Below are positions 37,274-46,355 of a DNA stretch of 64,000 nt, one piece after another. The stretch is taken from contig CP007494.1 in assembly GCA_000612485.1 (NCBI GenBank), forward strand, positions 3,534,001 to 3,598,000, given 5' to 3'. Under the pieces are notes generated by a model that made no database searches, had not been told where the DNA came from, and saw only the letters and a program-made list of their open reading frames with translations. Origin of the DNA: Bordetella holmesii ATCC 51541. GTDB lineage: Bacteria > Pseudomonadota > Gammaproteobacteria > Burkholderiales > Burkholderiaceae_B. The position numbers were made by a program, and so were the translations under genes. Every line of letters starts with the position of its first letter. Position 1 is the first letter of the stretch.

Positions 37274-37516
37274 CTACCCGGCATCCACCCTGACCAGTTC
37301 TGCCCCGGGCAGCACCTGTGCCATCTGAGCCGAGGCAAGCGCGACCGCAGCATCGCGGCCCATTGCCTCCCGGCTGAAGGCCAGCGCAACGTGCCCAGGC
37401 TAACCCCAGCTCACCGTGGCGTCGGCACAATCGCTGCTGGCCAGCCGGCTCAGGACCTCATCCTGCAAATCCAACTCAGGACTCAACGCATATATCAGTG
37501 TGAAATCGTGAGCCAT
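37274..37516 (-). pseudogene. Relic of an island-type helix-turn-helix protein
   Basis: From an ATG at 37516 the frame reads MAHDFTLIYALSPELDLQDE...LASSDCADATVSWG, then TAG (37400-37402), then PGHVALAFSREAMGRDAAVALA...VLPGAELVRVDAG, then TAG (37274-37276). It matches my memory of small DNA-binding proteins on islands (pattern 'GCDDALxGxGxPGRIALxFxREA...IPGAxLVEA'), whose C-terminal HTH is missing here. In-frame stops and truncation mark it as dead. Too decayed to assign a role. Confidence 0.6.
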
Positions 37517-37552
37517 CGCGATCACCCGATCGCCTTTGTATTACCCGCTGCG

Positions 37553-38497
37553 TCAGCGCGCCTTGATGCGCGCCAGCACGTCCGCCAACTGACCAAGATC
37601 CGCCGCGCGTTTGGCGGCCGTGCGTTGTGCCAGGTTGTACAGCTTGCGCCGCACCCCCGGCAGATCGGCCGCATGGGCAAGGCCGATCAACCCGAAATTC
37701 GGCTGCTCATCCTCGACCGATTGCAGAAAGGCGCACGACGGCTCGTCCAGCCAATGCGCCACGCGCGCCAACAGACGTTTGCGACTCTCCAGCAAGGCCG
37801 CCGCTTCAATGGGCTCAGACGTCATGCCCTTGAAATGAGCCTCGAAGGTGGCCTCAAAATCCGCAGGTACGCGAGGCGCCAGTATCTCCCACGCCGGCTT
37901 GGGGCTGCACGTCAGGTACACGAGAAAGGTTCGCCAGAGACCTACATCCGCCCGCGCATCCTCCAGCAGCATGCCCACGTCGAACAGATCGCGCGGATGC
38001 TGCCGCGACAATGCCGCCGCCAGCGTTCCTGCATACAGGTCCGCGAAATCCAGCACCTGCACTTCGGCGAAGCCGAACGCCTCCTCCACCTTCGGGCGCA
38101 CGACCATGGTCCGCACCGGATGCACCGCACCGCGCATGACCGGCGTCGTCTCGATCTGCACCCGCGCGCGGCCGCGACTGGCTACCAGCCGGGTGACCGC
38201 CCCGCCTTCGCCCGCTGAAGCTTGCACCTGCAATTGCAAAGGCCGGGCGCGCATCGCGTCGCCCAGTCGTCCGAGTGCTTCGGCGATCAGCTTCGCATCC
38301 TCGGCATAGTCGTGCACCGGCAGCCAGGCCAGGTCGATGTCCACCGACAGGCGCGGCAGGTCATGCTCGAACAGGTTGATGGCGGTGCCGCCCTTGAGCG
38401 CGAAGCGCGGCTCCTGGGCCAGCACCGGCAGGATCTCGACCAGCAGCCGCACACGGTCGGTGTAGCGCCGATCCCACCGATCAAGCCAGGTGCTCAT
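37553..38497 (-). CDS. AbiEii/AbiGii nucleotidyltransferase toxin
   Basis: A 314-residue DUF1814-type nucleotidyltransferase. The polymerase-beta-like active site is visible: LKGGTAINLF (Gly-Gly at 36-37) followed by LSVDIDLAWL (Asp53 and Asp55), with later conserved KVEEAFG and the tail HPRDLFDVGML. In AbiE systems it is the toxin that modifies tRNA or other targets and aborts phage infection. The ATG at 38497 overlaps the AbiEi stop by 17 bases, so the pair is coupled. It is intact. Confidence 0.88.
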   Translation of the reverse strand: MSTWLDRWDRRYTDRVRLLVEILPVLAQEPRFALKGGTAINLFEHDLPRLSVDIDLAWLPVHDYAEDAKLIAEALGRLGDAMRARPLQLQVQASAGEGGAVTRLVASRGRARVQIETTPVMRGAVHPVRTMVVRPKVEEAFGFAEVQVLDFADLYAGTLAAALSRQHPRDLFDVGMLLEDARADVGLWRTFLVYLTCSPKPAWEILAPRVPADFEATFEAHFKGMTSEPIEAAALLESRKRLLARVAHWLDEPSCAFLQSVEDEQPNFGLIGLAHAADLPGVRRKLYNLAQRTAAKRAADLGQLADVLARIKAR

Positions 38498-39302
38498 CGA
38501 GGTCTCCTGGCAAGGTGATCTGGTAGGCCGGATGCAGGCGCCCGCCGGGCACCAGCGCACGCTTGCCCCGGCCCAGATCGACGCCATCCAACGGCGCATG
38601 CGCCAGCCACGCATGCCGATGGCGATCGGCCAGCGCCAGGAACAGCCGCTTGGCCTTGATGCTGCGGTAGTGACGCAGCAGCAAGCCGACGCGCTGCGGG
38701 CGCAGCGTGGTCATGGCCTGCATCAGCGCATCGGCCTCATAGACCCCTGCCGCACTCGATACGCCATCGCACAACTCCAGCATGGCCCGCTCGGGCGTCG
38801 AGCACACCAGGGCATCGACACCAGGCGTAGCGGGATGCCAGGCCAGACCCACCTTGGATAGCGCCGTCTCGGAGACTTCCGCCGTGAAGGACACGGCCGG
38901 CAGATCGAACGGCCCTTTGCCCTGGTACTCGACGCGCTGCTCCATGGATAGTTTGCCGACCCAGCCCGGCGGAGCTGCTGGCCCGTAAAGCGTGATCGTC
39001 CCGGCATCGCCCAAACGCAAGTAGTGCTCGTGCCCTTGCAGAGCCAGAGCAAAGCGTCCCCCGACATGCAGTGGCATGCCCTCCCCGACCTGCAGGCTGC
39101 GGACCACCCCATCCCATTGCAGCCGCCCGCCCGCGCGCATGTACACGCCGCGCGCCGGCGACACCAGCCAGCCGCTGCCGACATAGCGCGCGACCAGACT
39201 GTTGGAGTAGTCATGCGCGCGCAGCCAGCGGCTGGACACCAGGCGCGTATCGCCCAGTTCGGCCAGCAAACGGTTCAATTTTCCTGAATTTTGAGCATCC
39301 AT
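38481..39302 (-). CDS. AbiEi antitoxin/transcriptional regulator
   Basis: A 273-residue protein: N-terminal winged HTH (KLNRLLAELGDTRLVSSRWLRA, WLVSPARGVYMRAGG) and a C-terminal AbiEi domain (PGVDALVCSTPERAMLELCDG). AbiEi neutralises the AbiEii toxin and represses its own promoter through inverted repeats. An inverted repeat spans its ATG at 39302. The open frame reaches 39338, but the family begins near MDAQNSGK. Intact. Confidence 0.85.
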   Translation of the reverse strand: MDAQNSGKLNRLLAELGDTRLVSSRWLRAHDYSNSLVARYVGSGWLVSPARGVYMRAGGRLQWDGVVRSLQVGEGMPLHVGGRFALALQGHEHYLRLGDAGTITLYGPAAPPGWVGKLSMEQRVEYQGKGPFDLPAVSFTAEVSETALSKVGLAWHPATPGVDALVCSTPERAMLELCDGVSSAAGVYEADALMQAMTTLRPQRVGLLLRHYRSIKAKRLFLALADRHRHAWLAHAPLDGVDLGRGKRALVPGGRLHPAYQITLPGDLDEHLA

Positions 39303-39314
39303 AGTGCTCAAAAT
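39288..39314. promoter_or_regulatory. Inverted repeat at the AbiEi start (candidate operator)
   Basis: ATTTTGAGCA (39288-39297) and TGCTCAAAAT (39305-39314) are perfect 10-base arms with a 7-base spacer that holds part of the ATG of the AbiEi gene. AbiEi proteins are known to bind inverted repeats in their own promoter, so this is the likely autoregulatory site. Confidence 0.65.
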
Positions 39315-39438
39315 ATCATATTTATAAACCACCACCAAGGACGATAAGTTTGAAAATTCAGGGAAAGGATCATCCAGAGTGATCTTCTTTGGAAAAATGC
39401 AAACCCGAGGCTACCCGCCCGAAGCCATTCCCGGCACT

Positions 39439-40556
39439 TCAGGCGTAAGGCTGGAAGTCGTTGTTGTCGCGGCTAATCAATTGCATCAGCTTGGGATGTA
39501 TGAAGAGCTTTTCCTTGCCAACCTGCATTTCGCGCAGCACACCTAGGCTGGCCAAGTCGTGCAGGTAGCGCGAGGCAGCCTGGCGTTGGGCAATTCCTTT
39601 TTCCACCAGGTTGCCGATGCGGCAATAGGGCTGTTCAAAGATGACATCCACCAATTCGCGGGTGTAGATCTTGGGCAGGCGTGTGCGCACGTACTCGGTG
39701 GTGTGTTCGGCCAGCCCGCGAATGGCCGCGATCTTCCCTGTGGTCCATTTGGACGTATCGGCGACGGCCTGCAGCATGAACAGCAGCCAGGGTTCCCAGG
39801 CGCCATCTCGCGTCACACTGAGCAGCAGGCGGTAGTAGTCGGCCTTGTGGGCAATCACATGGCGACTGAGATACAGGATAGGCAGATTCAGCAGCTCTTC
39901 CTGGATAAGGTAGAGGATATTGATCACGCGGCCGGTACGGCCGTTGCCGTCGGTGAATGGGTGGATGGCCTCGAACTGGTAGTGGCCCACGGCCATGCGG
40001 ATCAGCGGATCCAGGTCGACCTGGTTGTGCAGGAAGCGCTCCCAGTTGGCCAGCATGTCACGCAAGCGGGCCTCGCCTTCGGGCGGGGTGTAGACCACCT
40101 CCCCCGTGCGGTCGTTGGCGAGTTGCGTGCCCGGGGTGTGGCGGATGTCCATGTCCACCCCCTTGAGGGTGCGGCAGACATCCACGGCGGTGGTGGTACA
40201 CAACGGTCGCGCCTTGAGCGACTGAAAGCCTTGGTGCAGCGCAGTGCGGTAACGCAGCGCCTCCTTGGTGGCAGGATCGGCGTTGTCGTGGCCCTGCGCG
40301 TACTGGAACAGTTGGTCGGTGGTGGTGACGATGTTCTCGATTTCCGAGCTGTCCTTGGCCTCCAGCAACGGAATGGTATTGATCAGCATCGCCTGGTTGG
40401 GAATCAACTCGGCCGCCTGCTTGAGTTCGGCCAACGCGGCACGGGCCTCGATACAGGCCTTGAGCACGGGCCGGGTCTCCAGTTCCTGCGCCGGGGGAGC
40501 GCTGGTAGTTGGTTGTGAGGCTGCTCTGGATGCCAGGCAAGTGCAATATCATTCAT
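39439..40556 (-). pseudogene. Fic-family AMP-transferase, N-terminal frameshift
   Basis: From ATG 40556 the frame reads [21 protein letters not shown] and is lost at a C run (G5 at 40493-40497). With one more C it continues [25 protein letters not shown] and the rest of the protein to 39439. It keeps the Fic catalytic motif [12 protein letters not shown] and the class II inhibitory helix SSEIEN. Such enzymes usually transfer AMP to protein targets. A GTG at 40467 could still give a protein lacking about 30 residues but with both motifs, so it may not be fully dead. Confidence 0.82.
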
Positions 40557-40660
40557 GATGCAAAAATACCATTTTGACGACACGTTCTCAGCTTATGTCG
40601 CTGCTGGCGACACGTCAACGAGTCATGTTCTTATTTCATCGAAATAGCGACACCTAAGGT

Positions 40661-40687
40661 GCTCATGTCGTTCTTGATGACATGAGC
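40661..40687. repeat. Inverted repeat between Fic and integrase genes
   Basis: GCTCATGTC (40661-40669) and GACATGAGC (40679-40687) are perfect 9-base arms, 9 bases apart. They lie in the 166-base gap upstream of the Fic gene and downstream of the integrase. Three GCGACAC/CGACACG motifs occur nearby. It may be an operator or a weak hairpin; no T run follows on either strand. Confidence 0.4.
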
Positions 40688-40722
40688 GCCTCACCATGTC
40701 CCCAAATCACAGATTTAAAACA

Positions 40723-41981
40723 TCAGACCGTAGGACTCAGGACCGGCACGGTCACGTCCTCCGGCACCAGCTTCGGCACATGCGTGCGCCCATCGATCCA
40801 CGCCTCCACCATGTCGGCCCACTCCTGGAGCATGTGCCGCCGCGGCCCGGCGTACTCGGCCTTGTTGTAGACCGACCGCGACGTCCGCTGTCTTCTTCGT
40901 GCGCCAGGCACTTCTCGATCCAGTCTGCGTTGAAGCCCACCTCGTTGAGCAGCGTGGACGCGGTGCGCCGCAGGTCGTGCACCGTGAAAGGCTCCAACGG
41001 CAACTCGGCTTCCTTCGCGCGTGAACCAATGAGCTGGGTCACCCGGTTGAGCGTTGCATGGGACATGCACCGGTCGGGGTCATAGCGCGACGGCAAAACG
41101 AACCGTGAGCCCGCTGCGCAGGTGTGCAAGGCTACGAAGATGTCCATCGCCTGCCGCGACAGGTAGACCACGTGCGGCGTGCGCCCCTTCATCCGCACCT
41201 TCGGAATCGTCCAGGTGGCGTTCTCGAAATCCACCTCGCTCCAGGTCGCCTCGACCAGTTCGCTCTTGCGCACCATCGTCAGCAGGATCAGGCGCAAGGC
41301 CAACCGGATGGTCGGATAAGCCGCGATAGTCTCCAGTTGGTGGAAGGCCAACCGGATCTCGGCTGGCGAAAGCGCCCGGTCCTTGGGAACGAAGGTCGCG
41401 ATCGAAGCCGCCTTCACGTCGTCGGCCGGGTTGGTAAGCCGCTCGCCATGCAGGATGGCGAAGGCATAGACCTGCTTTACGATGTCGCGGACGTGGATGG
41501 CCGTGGCCGGTGCGCCGCGCGCCTTTACCTTGTTGTACAGCGCCCGCAGGTCGTCGGGGGTGACTTCCTTCAGCTTCCGGTTCTGGAAGACCGGCAGGAT
41601 GTCACGGTCGATGATGTGCTTGCGCATCGCCCGCGTGCTGTCGGCCATGCGGGCATCGGCCAGCCAGCGTTCCGTCATCTGGCCGAAGGTCTTGGCGGCC
41701 GTCAGCCTCCGCTTGGCCCGCTGCTTCTCCAGCGCCGGGGAAAGGCCCTGATCGACCGAGCGCTTGGCGTCGAGCAGCCGCTCTCGCTCCATGGCCAGCG
41801 ACATACCGGCCGGCCCGTACCGTCCGAGGGTCAGCGTCTCGCGGCGCCCGTTGAGACGGTAGTCGTAGCGGAAGGTGATGGTACCGGCGGTCGATACCGC
41901 CACGTACATGCCATCGCGGTCAAAAACCTTATAAATCTTGGACTTAGGCTTGAGATTGCGCAGTGCTGTGTCGGTGAGCAT
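40723..41981 (-). pseudogene. P4-type tyrosine integrase, frameshifted before the catalytic Tyr
   Basis: From ATG 41981 (AGGAGG upstream) the protein has the N-terminal DUF4102 arm-binding domain (LTDTALRNLKPKSKIYKVFD), the core-binding domain and the catalytic region with Arg in LLTMVRKSELVEATW and HDLRRTASTLL. After NADWIEKCLAHEE, near 40889-40898, the frame is lost. The correct frame continues RSVYNKAEYAGPRRHMLQEWAD, which holds the nucleophilic Tyr, to 40723. The protein now made (409 residues to 40752) lacks that Tyr. One missing base would explain it. Confidence 0.9.
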
Positions 41982-42012
41982 TGAGGGTGTTCCTCCTGTT
42001 CGTGACGGCTTT

Positions 42013-42156
42013 TACCGTCAGGGACCTGGAGACCCGTTGATGCTCGGAAAGCCGCATGAAATAAGCTTTCCTCAGGAGTTTTTTTACCGTCAAAGACCGG
42101 TTCGGTCTAAATAGTAAACAGGAAGGTCTGGATCCGACCTCCGGGGCGTACCGTCA
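42013..42156. repeat. Three TACCGTCA direct repeats, likely integrase arm sites
   Basis: The 302 bases between the integrase and guaA hold no gene. TACCGTCA occurs at 42013-42020, 42085-42092 and 42149-42156 in the same orientation. The first forms an inverted pair with TGACGG at 42003. A GCGATAG/CCGATAG motif recurs at 42186-42265. Regularly spaced repeats beside an integrase start are typical of attachment-site arm sequences. The guaA end (from 42284) should hold the core site. Confidence 0.5.
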
Positions 42157-42283
42157 GTTCTGTCGCCGACCCGTTCTGCTGGCCGGCGATAGCCACCGAT
42201 AGAAAACGCAACTTATACTTTTAAAATCAACAAGTTAAGTCACCCCTACCGATACCTGGCGATAGCCCCCGAAAGACGCTCCG

Positions 42284-43876
42284 TCATTCCCACTCGATCG
42301 TCGCCGGCGGTTTGCTGGACACGTCGTACACCACACGGTTGATGCCGCGGACTTCGTTGATGATGCGTGATGAGACACGGGCCAGCAGCGGGTGCGGCAG
42401 GGGTGCCCAGTCGGCGGTCATGAAATCGAAGGTTTGCACCGCGCGCAGGGCAACTACGTATTCGTAGGTGCGGCCGTCGCCCATGACGCCTACGGATTTG
42501 ACCGGCAGGAAGACGGCGAAGGCCTGGGAGGTCAGGTCGTACCAGCTCAGGTCGCTGGCCGGGTCTTTGGTGTTGCGCAATTCTTCGATGAAGATGGCAT
42601 CGGCGCGGCGCAGGAGTTCGGCGTACTCGTGTTTGACTTCGCCCAGGATACGCACGCCCAGGCCCGGGCCGGGGAAGGGATGGCGGTAGACCATCTGCGG
42701 CGGCAGGCCGAGAGCGACGCCCAGCTCACGCACTTCGTCTTTGAAGAGTTCGCGCAGGGGCTCGAGCAGTTGCAGGTTGAGGGTATCCGGCAGACCGCCG
42801 ACGTTGTGATGCGATTTGATCGCAGCGGCTTTGCCGGTCTTGGCACCCGCCGATTCGATGACGTCAGGGTAGATGGTTCCCTGAGCCAGCCATTTGGCGC
42901 CTTTGAGCTTGCCGGCTTCGACCTGGAAGACTTCGACGAACTCGCGGCCGATGATTTTGCGCTTGGCTTCGGGGTCGGCAACGCCGGCCAGTTTGCCCAT
43001 GAACTGGTCGGTGGCATCGACGTGAATGATTTTCACGCCCATGTTGTCGGCGAAGGTCTGCATGACTTGCTGGCCTTCGTTCAGGCGCAGCAAGCCGTGG
43101 TCGACAAACACGCAGGTGAGTTTGTCACCGATGGCACGATGGATGAGCGCGGCCGCCACGGACGAGTCGACGCCGCCGGACAGGCCGAGGATGACTTCAT
43201 CGCTGCCGACTTGTTCGCGAATGCGCGCGACGGCTTCGGAGATGTAGTCGGGCATGTTCCAGTCACCTTCGCAGCCGCAGATTTCGCGCACGAAGCGCGA
43301 AATCATGGCCTTGCCTTGGACGGTGTGGGTGACTTCGGGGTGGAACTGCACTGCGTAATAGCCGCGCGCTTCGTCGGCCATGCCGGCGATGGGGCAGGAC
43401 GGCGTGGAGGCCATGAGGCTAAAGCCCGGTGGCAGTTCGGTGACTTTGTCGCCGTGGCTCATCCAGACTTTGAAGCGGTCCTGGCCGGCGTCGTCCTGGA
43501 AATCGGCCAGGCCCGCCAGCAACTTGGTGCTGCCGTGCGCGGAGACTTCGGCATAGCCGAATTCGCGGTGGTCGCTGAAGCTGACTTTGCCGCCGAGTTG
43601 CTGCGCCATGGCTTGCATGCCATAGCAGATGCCCAATACGGGCAGGCCCTGCTCGAAGACCGAGGCCGGCACGCGCATGGAACCTTCTTCGTAGGCCGAT
43701 GCGTGGCTGCCGGACAGGATGATGCCTTTGAGCCCCTGGGCAGCCTGTTCGCGCACGAAGGCGTCGTCCACGTCGCCGGGGTGGATTTCAGAGTAGACGC
43801 CAGCTTCGCGTACGCGGCGGGCGATCAGTTGGGTGACTTGCGAACCGTAGTCGAGAATGAGGATGCGCTGATGCAT
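42284..43876 (-). CDS. guaA: GMP synthase (glutamine-hydrolysing)
   Basis: A 530-residue cytoplasmic enzyme that aminates XMP to GMP. The N-terminal glutaminase domain has the Cys84 nucleophile (GICYGMQAM) and His-x-Glu (FHPEVTHT). The ATP-pyrophosphatase domain has the P-loop [11 protein letters not shown], and the C-terminal dimerisation domain ends [16 protein letters not shown]. Full length and unbroken. Downstream of guaB with a hairpin between; its 3' end borders the island. Confidence 0.97.
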   Translation of the reverse strand: MHQRILILDYGSQVTQLIARRVREAGVYSEIHPGDVDDAFVREQAAQGLKGIILSGSHASAYEEGSMRVPASVFEQGLPVLGICYGMQAMAQQLGGKVSFSDHREFGYAEVSAHGSTKLLAGLADFQDDAGQDRFKVWMSHGDKVTELPPGFSLMASTPSCPIAGMADEARGYYAVQFHPEVTHTVQGKAMISRFVREICGCEGDWNMPDYISEAVARIREQVGSDEVILGLSGGVDSSVAAALIHRAIGDKLTCVFVDHGLLRLNEGQQVMQTFADNMGVKIIHVDATDQFMGKLAGVADPEAKRKIIGREFVEVFQVEAGKLKGAKWLAQGTIYPDVIESAGAKTGKAAAIKSHHNVGGLPDTLNLQLLEPLRELFKDEVRELGVALGLPPQMVYRHPFPGPGLGVRILGEVKHEYAELLRRADAIFIEELRNTKDPASDLSWYDLTSQAFAVFLPVKSVGVMGDGRTYEYVVALRAVQTFDFMTADWAPLPHPLLARVSSRIINEVRGINRVVYDVSSKPPATIEWE

Positions 43877-43902
43877 GGTGACTCTGCCGGTTGGAAATAA
43901 AA

Positions 43903-43941
43903 GCGCACCGGCCAGAACGTTTCAGGGTTCTGCCGGTGCGC
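43903..43941 (-). terminator. Hairpin with T run between guaB and guaA
   Basis: GCGCACCGGC (43903-43912) pairs with GCCGGTGCGC (43932-43941), and the stem extends inward with a bulge through AGAAC/GTTCT. On the minus strand it is followed by TTTTATTT, as expected of an intrinsic terminator after guaB. It would limit read-through into guaA. Confidence 0.75.
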
Positions 43942-43970
43942 GATGCATTGCGGGGTTGACGATCCGGGGA

Positions 43971-45431
43971 TCAGTCGGCGCGATAGTTAGGCGCCTCCTT
44001 GGTGATCTGGACGTCGTGGACGTGCGATTCACGCACACCCGCCGAAGTGATCTCGACGAAGTGCGTTTTGGTACGCATGTCGTCGATGGTGGCGCAACCG
44101 CAATACCCCATGGAGGCGCGGATGCCGCCGACCAGCTGATAAATGATAGCCAGCACGCTGCCTTTGTAGGGCACGCGGCCTTCGATGCCTTCGGGCACGA
44201 GCTTGTCGGCGTTGTTGGCCGGATCCTGGAAGTAGCGGTCGGCCGAGCCATCGGCCATGGCGCCCAGGCTGCCCATGCCGCGGTACGACTTGTACGAACG
44301 GCCCTGGAAGAGCACGACTTCGCCGGGCGCTTCTTCGGTACCGGCGAACATGCCGCCCATCATGCAGGAAAAGGCGCCTGCTGCCAGGGCCTTGGCCACG
44401 TCACCCGAGTACCGGATGCCACCGTCGGCGATAAGAGGCACACCGGTGCCTTCGAGCGCCTTGGCCACATCGGAGATGGCGGTGATCTGCGGCACGCCTA
44501 CGCCAGCCACAATACGGGTGGTGCAGATCGATCCAGGGCCGATACCGACTTTGACGCCGTCGGCGCCAGCCTCGACCAATGCCAGCGCCGCAGCCGCAGT
44601 GGCAATGTTGCCGCCGATGACTTCGACCTTGGGGAAATTCTGCTTGACCCACCGCACGCGCTCGATCACGCCCGACGAATGTCCGTGCGCGGTATCGACG
44701 ATGATGACGTCGACACCGGCGGCCACGAGTTTTTCGACACGCTCTTCGGTGCCGGCACCCACGCCGACGGCCGCGCCCACGCGCAACTGGCCCTGGGCGT
44801 CCTTGCAGGCATAGGGATGCTCAGTATTTTTGACGATGTCCTTGACCGTCGCCAGGCCACGCAGCTCGAAACCATCGTTGACGATGAGCACGCGCTCGAG
44901 GCGATGCTTGTGCATCAGGGTCTGGGCTTCGTCCAGCGTGGCGCCTTCATGCATGGTGACCAGGCGGTCGCGCGGGGTCATGACGTTGCGCAGCGGCTGA
45001 TCCAGGCGGTCTTCGAAGCGCAGATCACGGTTGGTGACGATGCCGACCAGTTTGCCGCCCTCGACCACGGGCAGGCCCGAGATGCCATGCTGGCGCTGCA
45101 AGGCGATGGCGTCGCGCACTTTCATGTCGGGCGTGACCGTGACCGGATCGATCACGATGCCGAACTCGTGGCGCTTGACGCGTGCGACTTCGCGAGCCTG
45201 GTCGTCGGCGCTGAGATTCTTGTGAATGATGCCTATCCCGCCCTCTTGCGCCATGGCGATGGCCAGGCGCGACTCGGTCACGGTGTCCATGGCGGCAGAC
45301 ACAAGCGGAATATTGAGGGTGATATTACGGGTAAGGCGGGTGCTGAGCGAAGTGTCGCGCGGCAACACTTCGGAATACGCAGGCACCAACAACACGTCGT
45401 CGAAGGTGAGCGCTTTTTGGACGAGACGCAT
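43971..45431 (-). CDS. guaB: IMP dehydrogenase
   Basis: A 486-residue enzyme converting IMP to XMP with NAD, the step before guaA. It has the barrel start [17 protein letters not shown], two CBS domains (about residues 95-210; [21 protein letters not shown]), the catalytic Cys loop [11 protein letters not shown], and the flap GMGSLGAM and YKGSV regions. Start ATG 45431 has GGAG upstream; the 6-residue extension is not conserved. Intact. Confidence 0.97.
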   Translation of the reverse strand: MRLVQKALTFDDVLLVPAYSEVLPRDTSLSTRLTRNITLNIPLVSAAMDTVTESRLAIAMAQEGGIGIIHKNLSADDQAREVARVKRHEFGIVIDPVTVTPDMKVRDAIALQRQHGISGLPVVEGGKLVGIVTNRDLRFEDRLDQPLRNVMTPRDRLVTMHEGATLDEAQTLMHKHRLERVLIVNDGFELRGLATVKDIVKNTEHPYACKDAQGQLRVGAAVGVGAGTEERVEKLVAAGVDVIIVDTAHGHSSGVIERVRWVKQNFPKVEVIGGNIATAAAALALVEAGADGVKVGIGPGSICTTRIVAGVGVPQITAISDVAKALEGTGVPLIADGGIRYSGDVAKALAAGAFSCMMGGMFAGTEEAPGEVVLFQGRSYKSYRGMGSLGAMADGSADRYFQDPANNADKLVPEGIEGRVPYKGSVLAIIYQLVGGIRASMGYCGCATIDDMRTKTHFVEITSAGVRESHVHDVQITKEAPNYRAD

Positions 45432-45580
45432 GGGGAACTCCGGGCGCAAAGCAAGATTATACGCCGATCAGCCACCGTGACTAGGTGTTAGCCCTAGGTT
45501 TTTCCCGTAATGTGGTGTAGACGTCAAGGGCCAAGCGTCGGATCTTGCCGGCAGGGCTTGTGGTCCGAACACGACATTTA

Positions 45581-45647
45581 TACCCGGGCTTTATTGACAT
45601 CCACACCCGGGCCTGCCCATACTGGCGAAACTATTTTTACCCGGGTA
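45581..45647. repeat. Three ACCCGGG-type motifs upstream of the DUF2239 gene
   Basis: TACCCGGGC (45581-45589), ACCCGGGC (45605-45612) and TACCCGGGTA (45638-45647) lie in the 221-base gap between guaB and the DUF2239 gene, the last ending 5 bases before the ATG. The same unit forms the inverted pair at 47793-47820. They could be protein-binding sites or a short genomic repeat. Nothing else is seen in the gap. Confidence 0.45.
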
Positions 45648-45652
45648 CATGT

Positions 45653-46209
45653 ATGACGCAGCAGTTCACGGCGTTTGATGGCATGCGCCGCGTGGCACAA
45701 GGCAGCTTGGCCGAGGTGGCACTGGCGTTGCACGACAGGCCGAAAGGCCAGGTGCTGGTGTTCAACGATCACACCGGCCGCCAGATCGATCTGGATCCAC
45801 GGCTGACCGCAACCAGCGCCACGTTTGCCCCCCTCGCCCTGGCCGATCCGGCCCAAGAAGGCGCAGCGTTTGGCCGAGGCCGTGGCAGGCCGCGCTTGGG
45901 GTGGTCGCCCGCGAGGTCACGCTCCTGCCGCGCCACTGGGATTGGCTGGCGCAACAACCCGGCGGCGCGTCGGTGACGCTGCGCAAGCTGGTCGAAGAAG
46001 CCCGCAAGCGGGATAAGGGTGTCAGCGATCGGCGCGAACGCCAGGACGCCACCTATCATTTTCTGCACGCCGTAGCGGGCAATCTGCCCGCCTATGAAGA
46101 GGCGCTTCGCGGCCTGTATGCCGGCGACCGCGCCGCGCTGGTGGCCTGCATGCAAGGTTGGCCACCGGATATCGTGGACTACGCGCTCGCCTTGCATGAC
46201 AGGGATTGA
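45653..46209 (+). pseudogene. DUF2239 family protein, frameshifted
   Basis: From ATG 45653 the frame reads MTQQFTAFDGMRRVAQGSLAEVALAL, GQVLVFNDHTGRQIDLD and GRGRGRPRLG. It is lost at G4 (45898-45901), where five G would give RLGVVAREVTLLPRHW. The rest continues WLAQQPGGASVTLRKLVEEARKR to 46209. The repaired protein would be about 185 residues. DUF2239 proteins are soluble and uncharacterised. Confidence 0.85.
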
Positions 46210-46275
46210 GCGACCAGAGAGCACGACGACACGCCGCAAGGCGTGTTTTTTTTGGCAGCACTTCAGCATGTTCAG

Positions 46276-46305
46276 TATATCTTAAGATATATATCTTAAG
46301 ATATA
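46276..46305. promoter_or_regulatory. 30-bp perfect palindrome upstream of PadR-family gene
   Basis: Two ATATCTTAAGATAT palindromes lie side by side with T and A added at the ends, making one perfect 30-base palindrome. It ends 51 bases before the PadR-family ATG. The arrangement (tandem dyads, AT-rich, in the promoter region) fits a dimer- or tetramer-binding operator for the PadR repressor encoded next. Confidence 0.7.
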
Positions 46306-46355
46306 TTAATGGCATCATCCTGCTTTCTGGCCCTTACCCAATGAAGGAGGCCCTT

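Larger units (their letters stand above)
36847..42283. mobile_element. Degenerate genomic island abutting the 3' end of guaA
   Basis: This block contains an AlpA-type regulator, an HTH-gene relic, AbiEi/AbiEii, a Fic gene and a tyrosine integrase whose start faces the guaA stop. The guaA 3' end is a known integration hotspot for islands with such integrases. An 11-base direct repeat, CGATAGCCACC, occurs at 36847-36857 and 42187-42197, at the two edges, but I could not find a second copy of the guaA end (TCATTCCCACTCG) on the left. Boundaries are therefore approximate. The integrase, Fic gene and relic are broken, so the island is probably fixed. Confidence 0.7.

Noticed and set aside
36781..42283. 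Duplicate of the guaA 3' end (TCATTCCCACTCG) as the left attachment site
   Set aside because: I looked through the left edge (36781-37560) and found only weak similarity (GGGGGAATTAC near 36813), not enough to call a site.
42392..45491. Long open frames (about 500 codons each) on the + strand across guaA and guaB
   Set aside because: They mirror the codon structure of guaA and guaB in a GC-rich genome, have no family match, and the minus-strand genes are certain.
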